A program made the position numbers and the translations under genes. Positions 8,492-17,616 of a stretch of 47,765 bases of DNA are shown piece by piece. Origin of the DNA: a virus; IMG/VR virus record IMGVR_UViG_3300030333_008647, positions 1 through 47,765 of that record. One strand, 5' to 3'. The notes beneath the pieces were generated by a model that saw only the letters and a program-made list of their open reading frames with translations, did not search any database and was not told the DNA's origin. The first letter of the stretch is position 1; every line of letters begins with the position of its first letter.

Positions 8492-9091
8492 TCAAAATGA
8501 TATATCTATTTTATTACCGGAGCTATCATAATAATATGCCGAAGGCTTCTCCGGAAAATAAAAGGCACGTGCGAACTTAGTCAAATTCATTGCCTTTTTA
8601 AGATCTTTTTTATAATAAATGTTATTTTTATTTAAAGTCTCCTGCGGACTAGCAATATAATCTTTTTTAAGTAGCCTGTGAAACCAATCTTTAAACATAT
8701 CATAAATTAATTCCTCTGTTTTTTTAAACAAAGTATAGGAAGTGTCATTATTTTGTATGGGAAATTTTCTTATTTCTATTATATCACCCGTATCAACCCC
8801 TTCGTCTATAAGATGAAGAGTTGTTCCCATATATTCCTCTTCGTTGATGATTACCCAACTGCATATACCACATCCTTTGTAATCAGGTAAAATACCGGGG
8901 TGAAAGTTATAACATTTTTTATTGTTCACAACATCTGGTTTAAAAATCTTATCATATAAAACAGATACAATGATATCAGAGGCGTTTATGTTGTCAACCA
9001 ACTCAAAACCATCACACATGTTATTTTTGGCCCATTGTTTACATTTTTCGCCAATATCTCGTGCGGTGGCTATGTAGACTTTTTTATTCAA
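8492..9091 (-). CDS. Formyltransferase (sugar N-formyltransferase-like)
   Basis: 199 residues, only the catalytic N-terminal domain of the methionyl-tRNA formyltransferase family. The motif NFHPGILPDYKGCG provides the catalytic Asn and His (normally N...HxSLLP.YRG), and the downstream aspartate is in DEGVDTGDII. It lacks the C-terminal tRNA-binding domain, so a formyl transfer from 10-formyl-tetrahydrofolate to an amino sugar is more likely than to Met-tRNA. The neighbouring dehydratase and aminotransferase-like genes fit this. Confidence 0.82.
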   Translation of the reverse strand: MNKKVYIATARDIGEKCKQWAKNNMCDGFELVDNINASDIIVSVLYDKIFKPDVVNNKKCYNFHPGILPDYKGCGICSWVIINEEEYMGTTLHLIDEGVDTGDIIEIRKFPIQNNDTSYTLFKKTEELIYDMFKDWFHRLLKKDYIASPQETLNKNNIYYKKDLKKAMNLTKFARAFYFPEKPSAYYYDSSGNKIDISF

Positions 9092-9948
9092 ACTTTAAGA
9101 GCCTCTAACCTTTCTATCATTTGATCAACTACGTCATCCAACGTAGGATGTTGACTACAAAAAGTTTCGCATTCCTTGCGATCTAATACCGGGGTGTTTT
9201 CCCAAGTCTCTTTGATTTTAGCTTTAAAGTCTTCATAGTTGTTATCATCAAAATATATGGCTCTATCTCCTAGGTAATCTCGTACCCCTTGGTAGGGCGA
9301 ATTGCTGACAACAGATACTTTTCCTAAATTATAACCTTCTATGAGAGTTAACCCTCCCGTTGAAGTTTCATGGTATTCACAACACATAAAACTACATTCA
9401 GCTACTACTTTTTGAAATTCTTCTTCGGAAAGTCTGTTTTGTGACTCAAAAACTGGAATATTTAATTCTGCTGCAGCTTTTTTAAGCCATCCATAATTTT
9501 TATCATTAGGATAAGCTCTTAGTGGTTGAAGTATATATCTTTTGTCAGCTACTTCACCTTTATAATCAAAAAACCGCGCCCATGTTCTTATTAATTTACA
9601 TTTAGAGGTATCAATACCTTCTTCGCCGGCTCTAAGAATAACTTCGTTAGAAGGACACCACACTTCTACAGCATCTTTACAATATTGTATATGTTTAGGC
9701 CAGTCATATTTAATCGGAGGTTGCCAAATTGTTTTATACATATCCCACAAATGTATAATCATAGGAATGTCGGGAAATGTATTATGATACATCTCCAATA
9801 ATCCAAAATACCCAGAAGGAGCAATACTTATTATAAAATCACAATCCGGATGAACTGAATTAAAATATACCTTAACGCCTTTTTTCTCAAAGGTGGGATA
9901 CCATGGTTCTGCGTTCGGTGATGGTGGAGTTAATAAAGAAATTTTCAT
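9088..9948 (-). CDS. Glycosyltransferase, GT4-like
   Basis: 286 residues with an N-terminal half that includes SIAPSGYFGLLEMYH and a C-terminal GT-B half where CEYHETSTGGLTLIEGYNLG corresponds to the donor-binding Ex7E-type motif of GT4 enzymes. Four-base overlaps on both sides place it in one long operon. Donor and acceptor unknown. Confidence 0.72.
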   Translation of the reverse strand: MKISLLTPPSPNAEPWYPTFEKKGVKVYFNSVHPDCDFIISIAPSGYFGLLEMYHNTFPDIPMIIHLWDMYKTIWQPPIKYDWPKHIQYCKDAVEVWCPSNEVILRAGEEGIDTSKCKLIRTWARFFDYKGEVADKRYILQPLRAYPNDKNYGWLKKAAAELNIPVFESQNRLSEEEFQKVVAECSFMCCEYHETSTGGLTLIEGYNLGKVSVVSNSPYQGVRDYLGDRAIYFDDNNYEDFKAKIKETWENTPVLDRKECETFCSQHPTLDDVVDQMIERLEALKV

Positions 9949-10823
9949 GATGTAACCTCTATTTTGTTTTTTATTTCTTTTAATATATCGGAAACAGGAA
10001 TGTCCGTGGCTCTATAAGCCTCTAAAATGACCGCATTGGGATTAACCGGTGTCCAACTTTTAGTGGTAACCTCGCCGGCTGCTCTTGCGTGTAGGTTATA
10101 CCCAGAAGAATGAAGTGCTATTGTATGATGATTATAAGCAGAGGCAATCCATGGCATTCCTGAATCGCACGTCACAAGAAAATCAGTACTAAGCATTTTT
10201 TTACAACTTTCAAAATAAGTTCCCCTAAAAAAAGTTGTATTTTTAATATGTGGTTGATCTGGGCCCGACAATTGATACACCTTGTATCCTTTTTTTCTTA
10301 AAAAATTAACTATAAAATTTTGTTGTGGAATATCAACAGATCTAATTCCACCAGGATATTTACTAGAAAATAAATGCAAAGCAACTGTTTTTGGTTCACG
10401 AACAACATCTTCTATTGGGGGAAGCTTAATATCTATCAAGTCTGTTTTTAACCCCATTATATGGGCCGTTTCGGAGCAGATATGTCGATATTTTGGCCAA
10501 TCCGGTTCGTCATGCGTTGGTATTTCACAAGGGAACATGGCATCAAAATTCTGTGAATTGATATATTCTAGATCGGATTTTGTAGGCCAGTCGTTGTATC
10601 CCTCCCAAATTTTATAATCAATAATATTTTCATGATAATCGTGAAACAATGGTAAAATATCTTTATACTTATCAGCCATCCCAAAGACTATTTTTGTATC
10701 CGGATTATCTTTGATAAATTGCTCCAAAGCAGGTACCTGCATTACAATATCACCAAATTGACCATTAATACCAAAGTAAACTTTTTTGTACGGTGGTTTT
10801 TTATTGGTAAACTTAAAAGACAA
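9945..10823 (-). CDS. GT9 heptosyltransferase-like glycosyltransferase (TTG start)
   Basis: 292 residues if it starts at TTG 10823, giving MSFKFTNKKPPYKKVYFGIN. This start has an AGGGGGA ribosome site 5-6 bases upstream and begins just after the cupin stop. The only upstream ATG (10883) would put 60 bases inside the cupin gene. The motifs FGINGQFGDIVMQVPALEQF (first half) and TCDSGMPWIASAYNHHTIAL (donor site) are those of GT9/WaaC-type heptosyltransferases. The hldD/hldE genes upstream support heptose as donor (inference). Confidence 0.78.
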   Translation of the reverse strand: MSFKFTNKKPPYKKVYFGINGQFGDIVMQVPALEQFIKDNPDTKIVFGMADKYKDILPLFHDYHENIIDYKIWEGYNDWPTKSDLEYINSQNFDAMFPCEIPTHDEPDWPKYRHICSETAHIMGLKTDLIDIKLPPIEDVVREPKTVALHLFSSKYPGGIRSVDIPQQNFIVNFLRKKGYKVYQLSGPDQPHIKNTTFFRGTYFESCKKMLSTDFLVTCDSGMPWIASAYNHHTIALHSSGYNLHARAAGEVTTKSWTPVNPNAVILEAYRATDIPVSDILKEIKNKIEVTS

Positions 10824-10824
10824 T

Positions 10825-11187
10825 TTAATCCCCCTTTTGGATTCTATAGCTGTCCGAATCGAAATGCTGAGTTGAAAACTCAAATAATTCAGTGTCCTCT
10901 AATGCGATCATTTGATGACGCAAACCTCTATAGACATGAAAATTATCACCTTTGTTTAGAATTAATTCTTCAGCCTCGTTAATATCATCACTATCAGAGT
11001 ATTTAACTAAGATTTTACCTGATTGTATATAAAACACCTCGTCTTTAAGCTCGTGATAGTGCCAAGAACACCGTTTATCTTTTACAAAATATAATAATTT
11101 GCCACAATATTCTTCACAGTTAACAATCCATTTTTCAAATCCCCATCCTTTAGGGACAAAATTAATTTCCAAAGAAGTTTTCATCAT
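10825..11187 (-). CDS. Cupin-domain protein (sugar isomerase/epimerase type)
   Basis: 120 residues with one cupin barrel. Motif 1 is CSWHYHELKDEVFYIQSGKI (two His and a Glu as metal ligands), motif 2 is GDNFHVYRGLRHQMIAL. It resembles the C-terminal cupin of mannose-6-phosphate isomerase/GDP-mannose pyrophosphorylase fusions and stand-alone cupins in glycan clusters. It overlaps the HAD gene by 26 bases. The exact reaction is unknown. Confidence 0.8.
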   Translation of the reverse strand: MMKTSLEINFVPKGWGFEKWIVNCEEYCGKLLYFVKDKRCSWHYHELKDEVFYIQSGKILVKYSDSDDINEAEELILNKGDNFHVYRGLRHQMIALEDTELFEFSTQHFDSDSYRIQKGD

Positions 11188-11482
11188 TTATTCCTTTATC
11201 ATCAATATAATAATCTCCAGCGGGTTTTCCAAGCAATAGGTGATGATATAAAACCCCCCATTTGTTTACTTGCTTTTGAGTCAAATCAAAAAACATTTCA
11301 TGAGCAACTTTTGAATTATTATTAGTTCGTCCCATTCCTCTAGCGGTAAATAAAATTATAGTATGACCCTCCATATATAATTTGTTCACTTTGTTAATTC
11401 TATCTTTAAACGGTTGGGCTTTGGTATACTCTCCATCTGTAAGAGTACACAATGTGCCATCAATATCAAATATGTATGTCAT
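11162..11482 (-). CDS. Small HAD-family phosphatase
   Basis: 106 residues. The nucleophile motif DIDGTLCTL is at residues 6-14, motif II is LFTARGMGR, and the last acidic motif is in GDYYIDDKGI. This compact HAD type is common in capsule and polysaccharide clusters. In the heptose pathway a phosphatase (GmhB) removes the C7 phosphate of heptose 1,7-bisphosphate. GmhB normally carries DRDGT, so assigning that step to this gene is only a guess from its position next to the HldE-like genes. Confidence 0.78.
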   Translation of the reverse strand: MTYIFDIDGTLCTLTDGEYTKAQPFKDRINKVNKLYMEGHTIILFTARGMGRTNNNSKVAHEMFFDLTQKQVNKWGVLYHHLLLGKPAGDYYIDDKGINDENFFGN

Positions 11483-12246
11483 TATTTTATTTTATATTTC
11501 TCTCTAGGTATAAACATAAATTCACCGCCGCGATGATTTAAAATATCTGGTGGCATTAAATAACCATTTTCGTTAAATATTCTGTAGTCTAATTCATGAA
11601 ATCTTTGAAAATTAAAACCTCCATTTTCAACGTCTACCCAACCTGGATATCCTTCTATTTCAGAATAAAATTTATAATGATATCCCATAGACCAAATTGG
11701 TCGGACATTTTCTATAAGATTTGTCATAGCATGTAAAGCTATACTTTCCATTCCTTCAATATCTACTTTAACTAATTGTGGTTCGGGTAGATTGTTTTTT
11801 TTGACAAAATCATCAAATCGATAGTATTTAATTTCGGTTTCATGTAACTCATTATCAGTGCAATTATTAAATTTAGAATAAGTTGAATATTCTTTATCGC
11901 TTACCGCACATAGATAATTTGTTATATTGTAAGGAGCCGTATTTTTTACGCAACGACGATAGTTTTCCGGAAAGCCTTCAAACGCATAAACGTTCATTCC
12001 TTCAATTGCCATTGGGATAGCAAACGTTCCAATATAAGAACCAATATCATACACCACTGAGTCTTTTTTTAATAAAGAAAGAATATGTTTAAAATTATGA
12101 TCAGGTCTTTCAAAAAGAGTTTCTTGTCTGATAAACTTGTCCATGTTGTGACCTTCAGGTAAAAGATCATAAAAGGTAATTTTGTTTATATTTCCATCTA
12201 TACTTTTATAATTAATAGTTTTCTTATCTGGAGACATTTTTAACAT
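11482..12246 (-). CDS. FkbM-family methyltransferase
   Basis: 254 residues. The SAM-binding motif I is VVYDIGSYIGTFAIPMAI, motif II YAFEGFPENY, and the FkbM hallmark KVDIEGME follows. The family O-methylates sugars. It overlaps the kinase gene by 23 bases and the HAD gene by one. It probably methylates a residue of the glycan made by this island. Confidence 0.85.
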   Translation of the reverse strand: MLKMSPDKKTINYKSIDGNINKITFYDLLPEGHNMDKFIRQETLFERPDHNFKHILSLLKKDSVVYDIGSYIGTFAIPMAIEGMNVYAFEGFPENYRRCVKNTAPYNITNYLCAVSDKEYSTYSKFNNCTDNELHETEIKYYRFDDFVKKNNLPEPQLVKVDIEGMESIALHAMTNLIENVRPIWSMGYHYKFYSEIEGYPGWVDVENGGFNFQRFHELDYRIFNENGYLMPPDILNHRGGEFMFIPREKYKIK

Positions 12247-13015
12247 CCTTCTTGTTTAAACTGTATGTTCCTTCTTTGGTCACTGTTATTCTAGCACATT
12301 TATTTGCAAATTTTATTGCCTTAACAAGATTTTCTGTAGATAAATATTTATATATTAAAGAGGCGAAAAAAGTGTCGCCGGCTCCGCACACATCATGTAC
12401 TTCTACAGGGCTTGTAGGATATAAAACTTTTTTATATTCAGCACCTTTTGAACCATGAGTGACAATAAGCTCGTATTTGCTTGGATATCTTTTAACATTG
12501 GAATATTCAAGATCATTAATTTTAATAATACCATTATAAAAACATGATAAGTCAATCTTTTTACTGTCAATAAACAAAGGTATCTTGTAATCAGAACATT
12601 TCTTGGATATACACATAGCTACCGAATGGTCAATAAATCCTTTATTATAATCAACTATAGCTATAGCATCATATTCACTATATTCTATTCTATCAGCATC
12701 CTTTATGGTAAACGGTTTTAGCTTACATGCTTCACCAGTATCAAAACGTAAAAGGTGATTTTTTGTTTTAATATCCACGTATCTTTCTTTTGTAATCGTT
12801 TGATGATTGGTAAAAATATCTACATGTACATTAAATGACTCTAAATTGCTTTTAACATTTAAAGCCATTCCATTTTTTCGTTCTGTATGGGAAAGTTTTA
12901 AAACAGGTACTGGGGCTTCCGGACTAAGGCGATCACATGTGCCATAATGATATACATCTAGGCAACTGTCACCTATTATCAGCACGTTCAATAATTTTTG
13001 TTGTTGAATACCCAT
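12224..13015 (-). CDS. PfkB-family kinase, HldE kinase-domain-like (heptose 7-phosphate kinase)
   Basis: 263 residues. The N-terminus VLIIGDSCLDVYHYGTCDRL followed by SPEAPVPVLKL is very close to the HldE/RfaE kinase domain (GDxMLDxYxxGxxxRxSPEAPVPV). The PfkB catalytic signature is VCGAGDTFFASLI near residue 215. HldE is normally a single two-domain protein; here kinase and adenylyltransferase are separate, overlapping genes. It would phosphorylate D-glycero-D-manno-heptose 7-phosphate at C1. Shorter than the usual 310-320 residue kinase domain. The exact start inside the preceding gene is uncertain. Confidence 0.83.
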   Translation of the reverse strand: MGIQQQKLLNVLIIGDSCLDVYHYGTCDRLSPEAPVPVLKLSHTERKNGMALNVKSNLESFNVHVDIFTNHQTITKERYVDIKTKNHLLRFDTGEACKLKPFTIKDADRIEYSEYDAIAIVDYNKGFIDHSVAMCISKKCSDYKIPLFIDSKKIDLSCFYNGIIKINDLEYSNVKRYPSKYELIVTHGSKGAEYKKVLYPTSPVEVHDVCGAGDTFFASLIYKYLSTENLVKAIKFANKCARITVTKEGTYSLNKKDVKNVSR

Positions 13016-13358
13016 CGATATAATTAAAAATTTTTACCTCACACATGTCAGAACCTACAATATTATCAATATTATAGTCGCCGCCTTTGACGATTATATC
13101 TGGTTTTATTTGCTTTATTAAATTGTAAGGGGTGTTTTCAGAAAATATCATTACCTCATCTACATAAGACAAGGATTCTAACAAAAACTTTCGATCTTGT
13201 TGGTGATTTATTGGTCTATTTTGACCTTTAAGTCTTTTAACACTTTCATCACTATTTAAACCCACTATCACCCTGCCTAAAGATTGACAGTAGCGTAGCA
13301 ATTCTAAATGGCCACGATGAACAATATCAAAACATCCATTAGTAAAAATTAATTTCAT
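12969..13358 (-). CDS. Cytidylyltransferase-family protein, HldE adenylyltransferase-domain-like
   Basis: 129 residues. FTNGCFDIVHRGHLELL carries the HxGH nucleotide-binding motif, followed by VGLNSDESVKRLKGQNRPI and IIVKGGDY, all characteristic of the HldE C-terminal adenylyltransferase domain that turns heptose 1-phosphate into ADP-heptose. It overlaps the kinase gene by 47 bases and hldD by 4, giving the order hldD, adenylyltransferase, kinase in the transcription direction. Confidence 0.85.
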   Translation of the reverse strand: MKLIFTNGCFDIVHRGHLELLRYCQSLGRVIVGLNSDESVKRLKGQNRPINHQQDRKFLLESLSYVDEVMIFSENTPYNLIKQIKPDIIVKGGDYNIDNIVGSDMCEVKIFNYIDGYSTTKIIERADNR

Positions 13359-14251
13359 TTTTGCTCTAAAAGATTTAAATATTCATTTACTCCCTCTTCT
13401 AATGTCATAAATGAATTGTTGTATTTAGCTATAGTATTGAGTTTAGTGTTGTCTGAACTGGTAAACGTTTGGTATTTTTGTTTTATATAATCGGGCATAT
13501 CAATTTCTTCTATATCAAAATTATAACGCCTGTGTAGTATATCAACAATATCATAAAAGCTTCTTTCTGTCCCAGTGCCGCAATTATAAATACCGGATAT
13601 ATCTTTGTGTTCAAGAAAATGTAAATTTACGTCTACTACATCTTTAACATTAATAAAATCTCTTCGATAATTTTTACTATTTTTAAAAATTTTTATTTTT
13701 TTGTGTTCTTTAATTTGTTGATAAAACTGATATATAGTTGAGGCCATCTTTCCTTTGTTATGCTCTAGAGGTCCAAAAACATTGTAGTATCTTAAGCCTA
13801 CGATCTGTGGTCTGTGTGGAACATTTAAAAAGCATTCAACGTATTTATCAAATAAAAATTTAGAATTAGCATATATGTTTTTAGGATCGTTTTCGGTGCC
13901 TTCAACAAATGGACCATCGCCATAAACGCCGGCAGATGAAGCATAAATTAATCTAATATTGTTTTTTACGCATGTTCGCAAGAGTCTTGCGCTATAATCA
14001 AAATTTTTATTCATCATATATTCAACATCGTAACAAGTGGTATCAGTGCAGGCGCCTTGGTGATATATCATCTCAATCTCACTAGCAAACACACTATCAG
14101 CTTTTATAAGCTCTAGAAAAACCTCTGGGCTCCATGTTACCAAGCCATTGTAATCTACAACAGCTACTTTTTTTCCCAATGCCCGTAAACTATGAACTAA
14201 ATTTTTTCCAATAAAGCCATTTCCGCCTGTTACAACAATCATATCAGTCAC
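13355..14251 (-). CDS. hldD: ADP-L-glycero-D-manno-heptose 6-epimerase (HldD-like)
   Basis: 298 residues. TGGNGFIGKNLV is the NAD(P) motif. The stretch from HQGACTDTT through YASSAGVYG, YANSKFLFDKYV (YxxxK) and VGLRYYNVFGP follows E. coli HldD nearly motif for motif, ending with the diagnostic YQTFTSSDNTKL (YQAFTQADLTNL in E. coli). It converts ADP-D-glycero- to ADP-L-glycero-D-manno-heptose, the donor for lipopolysaccharide inner core. Sits with the split HldE genes and two GT9-type transferases. Confidence 0.88.
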   Translation of the reverse strand: MTDMIVVTGGNGFIGKNLVHSLRALGKKVAVVDYNGLVTWSPEVFLELIKADSVFASEIEMIYHQGACTDTTCYDVEYMMNKNFDYSARLLRTCVKNNIRLIYASSAGVYGDGPFVEGTENDPKNIYANSKFLFDKYVECFLNVPHRPQIVGLRYYNVFGPLEHNKGKMASTIYQFYQQIKEHKKIKIFKNSKNYRRDFINVKDVVDVNLHFLEHKDISGIYNCGTGTERSFYDIVDILHRRYNFDIEEIDMPDYIKQKYQTFTSSDNTKLNTIAKYNNSFMTLEEGVNEYLNLLEQK

Positions 14252-15116
14252 CCTCTATTAATCTTATAAACAAACTTAAAGCTGTTTTTTTTCTTTTTCT
14301 CATTTGTGTTATTAACTCTATGCCCGATAAAGAGTATATTTCTTCTGACGCAAAACCAAGTAATTTTGGTTTTGTTAAAAGTTTACAATTTAACATTTTT
14401 GCTTCTGCAGAGATTCTAGAAAAAGTTTCCAAAACTTGAGGCAAAAACACCAAACCTTTATAATGGGACAACTCTTCTAATAGTTTTTTTTCTTCACATG
14501 GTCCTATTACAGCATGTTCTATATTTTGTTTTTTACAATACTGAAGAGCTAAGGCGGTATTTTTAATTGGATTAGAAGAACCAATGATTGCTAGCTTATC
14601 ATTTTTTGGATTGTTACATAAAGATTCAATAAAATTTAATTTTTTGTCTGACCATAAGCTGCAGCCAATATTATACACATTATTAATATTGAGATTTTTT
14701 TCTATTATTTCTTTACATATACGACTTAAAACCACCACGCCAAGAGCGTTACGGTAAAAATCATGATTAATAATATCGCCAGTCGGTGCTAAAAAATCTT
14801 TATAAACGCTAGGATCTCTTGATTTGATATACTTGTGATCGTGTTCATAAATAATATATTTTTCATCTTGAAGTAATTTTTTATTTTCTTCACTTAGTGA
14901 AATAAAATTACCTACAATAAAAAAATTATTTTTTTTAAAATCATGAGCGCTCAAATCAGAGCATTTTTGTGTAGTTAAAGTATAACCTGAATCAAGAATA
15001 TGATTAATAAGAACAGCATCATTACACTCGCCACCTCCTAGAAGGTCCGAACGAAAAAAGTCTGCTAAGAAAATAATTTTTATATCATTTCGATTTCGGA
15101 TAGTTGATGTTGCCAT
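14244..15116 (-). CDS. Glycosyltransferase-like protein
   Basis: 290 residues with a GT-B-like layout: an N-terminal segment FLADFFRSDLLGGGECNDAV and a C-terminal half LAIIGSSNPIKNTALALQYC ... LPQVLETFSRISAEAKMLNC, which corresponds to the donor-binding region of GT4 enzymes (the E in ETFSR). The ATG at 15116 overlaps the previous gene by 37 bases and has no strong ribosome site, so the start is uncertain. Probable sugar transfer in the same pathway. Confidence 0.65.
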   Translation of the reverse strand: MATSTIRNRNDIKIIFLADFFRSDLLGGGECNDAVLINHILDSGYTLTTQKCSDLSAHDFKKNNFFIVGNFISLSEENKKLLQDEKYIIYEHDHKYIKSRDPSVYKDFLAPTGDIINHDFYRNALGVVVLSRICKEIIEKNLNINNVYNIGCSLWSDKKLNFIESLCNNPKNDKLAIIGSSNPIKNTALALQYCKKQNIEHAVIGPCEEKKLLEELSHYKGLVFLPQVLETFSRISAEAKMLNCKLLTKPKLLGFASEEIYSLSGIELITQMRKRKKTALSLFIRLIEGD

Positions 15117-16339
15117 TCTAAATCTTCTTTAGTAGGTAAATAATCTTCCAAACAATCTTTAAAAGCATCATATTGTTTTTCTTGAGAAAAGTTTTCAAGA
15201 ATCCATTTTTGAAGTTTTTTTGCTTGGGAAACAAATCGATTATAATCTTTGTGTACTTCACGTAATTTCATTTTGTATGAACCTTGTTCTGGGTAAGCCC
15301 AAAGAGAATCCGCTTGAATAACACCATCCCAAACAGCTTGTTGTTGTACAGGCTGTAAACCATAATCAACGCGGGCAAAATGAGGACGATTTTTGGTTTT
15401 TCCTTTTTTATTCTTTGTTGGTTTATAAAGAAAATCTAAGTGACCACTCCAGTCAGTTGCTAATACTGGAAGCGCAGAATAAGCTGCTTCGAAAAGTGGG
15501 AGACCAAAACCCTCTCCATGAGTCAAAGAAATTAGACAATGTACATCTTTATGTCGATAAAGAGAATGCATTTCTTGATCGGTTAAATCACCATGAAGAA
15601 GATATACTTTACATTGCCTCTGGGAATAATTATTTAGCAACTTACGTAATTCTTTTTCTACAGCTTTTCGATCTAATAAAGAGCCTCCCTTTACCGACGT
15701 CTTGACAATAAGACCTACATCCGGATTATCAATAAACTCTTCAACAAACCATGTGATAGTGTTAGCTAAGTTTTTTCGTGGGCCCATTTGAGCCACCGTA
15801 AGAAAATTAAATTTTGTGGAAGTTTTTAAATCTAGAGAAACTTCTTCAAATGTTTTTACTGGATAATGTACTACATCGATTTCTTTATCGCATTTAAGAA
15901 AACCTTTTTGGCCTGTTGTTCGATCTGTGCCTTCGTACACCGTTCTAAGAAAAGTATCTTTAGAATGTTCTGAAATGGTAATAATTTTATCCATTTCATT
16001 TGCTTTTCCCAACCACTGGGGTGCTACTTTTGTAGTCTCAATACCGGCTGTGACTCCAATATTAACTGCAGCAATTCTTTCCCATTCGTTGGGAATGGTT
16101 ACTTGAATGCTCATGTCATAGGCGCCTTGTTGCTGAGTATAATAGGCAGTTTTTTTAATTATCTGATCGAGCCAAACACGCTCTTCATCATTTTCCCAAA
16201 TCCAATTTGATTTTCCCCAATTAAGCGGAATTAAATAAATATCAGCGCCAGATATTTCACGAAGAGCCCTTAGAACAAATCGACAATGTTCTCCATATCC
16301 TGTACGTGTTAGGGCTGGTCCTCTTACTAAAATTTTCAT
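15080..16339 (-). CDS. Glycosyltransferase family 4
   Basis: 419 residues. FNFLTVAQMGPRKNLANTI is the start of the C-terminal GT4 domain and CLISLTHGEGFGLPLFEAAY is the Ex7E donor-binding motif. The N-terminal half opens with GPALTRTGYGEHCRFVLRAL. Retaining transferase of the GT-B fold. Overlaps the next GT4 gene by 4 bases; the two are probably translated together and act in sequence. Confidence 0.87.
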   Translation of the reverse strand: MKILVRGPALTRTGYGEHCRFVLRALREISGADIYLIPLNWGKSNWIWENDEERVWLDQIIKKTAYYTQQQGAYDMSIQVTIPNEWERIAAVNIGVTAGIETTKVAPQWLGKANEMDKIITISEHSKDTFLRTVYEGTDRTTGQKGFLKCDKEIDVVHYPVKTFEEVSLDLKTSTKFNFLTVAQMGPRKNLANTITWFVEEFIDNPDVGLIVKTSVKGGSLLDRKAVEKELRKLLNNYSQRQCKVYLLHGDLTDQEMHSLYRHKDVHCLISLTHGEGFGLPLFEAAYSALPVLATDWSGHLDFLYKPTKNKKGKTKNRPHFARVDYGLQPVQQQAVWDGVIQADSLWAYPEQGSYKMKLREVHKDYNRFVSQAKKLQKWILENFSQEKQYDAFKDCLEDYLPTKEDLEWQHQLSEIEMI

Positions 16340-17607
16340 ACTTCAATCTCCTTCATCACCCAGCTTTGAGTTTGTTTTCTTGTTTCCCACGAGCCTTCCT
16401 CTTCATGAAGTTTAACTAATACGTCGACCCAAGTCTTGTTAAATGTATCAAAATTATAATTTTTAAGTACATGATTTCGGCCAGCTAATCCTAGCGCCTC
16501 TCTTTCTTCCTTAGACATATTATACATTGTTACCAAGGCTTCTACGACCTCTTCGCCGTTAAGTCTATCTTCAAAAATCCATGGAATACTTTGAGAGCCT
16601 ATAATCGCTTTAGAACTAGGATTCAAGCCAATCCCGAAAAGTTCTTCTTCTGACTCTACCTGTTCTTGAAGTCCACCCGTCTTATTAACGATAATTGGAG
16701 TTCCACAAGATAAGGATTCTAGTGTGGCCAGTCCAAACCCTTCAGCGTCTGCAAGGTTAATAGTACAATCTGTCATATTATACAACATAGCTAGCTTTTC
16801 TTTGTCAACTTTTACTTGGCTAAAAAGTACCTCTCCATTTGTTAAATCTAATTCCTCAATTATAGCTTGAAGATCTTGACCGTGGGGGTCTTTAACTTCA
16901 GTATGCATAATCAAACAGGCTTTATCACGGCCAACTCTATTTAAAAATTCGTTAAACCAAAAAATTACAGAGCCACTTTGTTTACGCCTAGCATTTCTAT
17001 TGTTCCAAAAGAATATAAATTTATCTGGATCATACCATTCTCCAAAAACTAGTTTTTTAAATGCCTCTACTTCAACCCTATCTTCAATTGGTTTGAAAGC
17101 AGCACTATCTACGGCATGCGGAATATATTGAGATTTGACTGTAGGCGCAACTGTTTTTACAATGTCATCGGTAACTTTAGAAATTGTAGCAATAAAGTCA
17201 TTAGATTCGTAGAATGTACGATTATAGGTAGGATAGGGATAATTATCCCAAACATGATAATAAACCATTGGCAATAAAGGACGAATTTCATTTTCAATCT
17301 CCCATAACCACCCCCAAAAACGAGGATCTGTCATAAACCAAAGAATATCTGGCTTTTCTTGTCTGATAATTGAACGAAGTAATTCCGGAGTACCATAACC
17401 ATCAACAGGAAACATAATCCAATCATCTTTCCACTGTTCTGTTTGTATTGGATCGTATTTAGGATGCTTAATTGCACCTCCAAGAGAAATAATTTTAAAT
17501 TTTCCTGATTTAAGTAAAGCCTCACACATATATTTTGTTTGTGTACCTACGCCACTTGGTGATAAAGGCATATCACTAATGGTTAGGACTTTAATTTTTT
17601 TGTCCAT
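16336..17607 (-). CDS. Glycosyltransferase family 4
   Basis: 423 residues. The N-terminus MDKKIKVLTISDMPLSPSGV has the glycine-rich acceptor loop, FIFFWNNRNARRKQSGSVIF opens the C-terminal half, and NLADAEGFGLATLESLSCGT is a textbook Ex7E-type GT4 donor site. First gene of the glycan island in transcription order; it starts 9 bases after the nuclease-side gap at 17608-17616. Confidence 0.88.
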   Translation of the reverse strand: MDKKIKVLTISDMPLSPSGVGTQTKYMCEALLKSGKFKIISLGGAIKHPKYDPIQTEQWKDDWIMFPVDGYGTPELLRSIIRQEKPDILWFMTDPRFWGWLWEIENEIRPLLPMVYYHVWDNYPYPTYNRTFYESNDFIATISKVTDDIVKTVAPTVKSQYIPHAVDSAAFKPIEDRVEVEAFKKLVFGEWYDPDKFIFFWNNRNARRKQSGSVIFWFNEFLNRVGRDKACLIMHTEVKDPHGQDLQAIIEELDLTNGEVLFSQVKVDKEKLAMLYNMTDCTINLADAEGFGLATLESLSCGTPIIVNKTGGLQEQVESEEELFGIGLNPSSKAIIGSQSIPWIFEDRLNGEEVVEALVTMYNMSKEEREALGLAGRNHVLKNYNFDTFNKTWVDVLVKLHEEEGSWETRKQTQSWVMKEIEV

Positions 17608-17616
17608 AATAACCTC

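Noticed and set aside
9945-10883. ATG start of the GT9 gene at 10883
   Set aside because: It would overlap the cupin gene by 59 bases and add residues unlike the family; TTG 10823 has a strong ribosome site right after the cupin stop.
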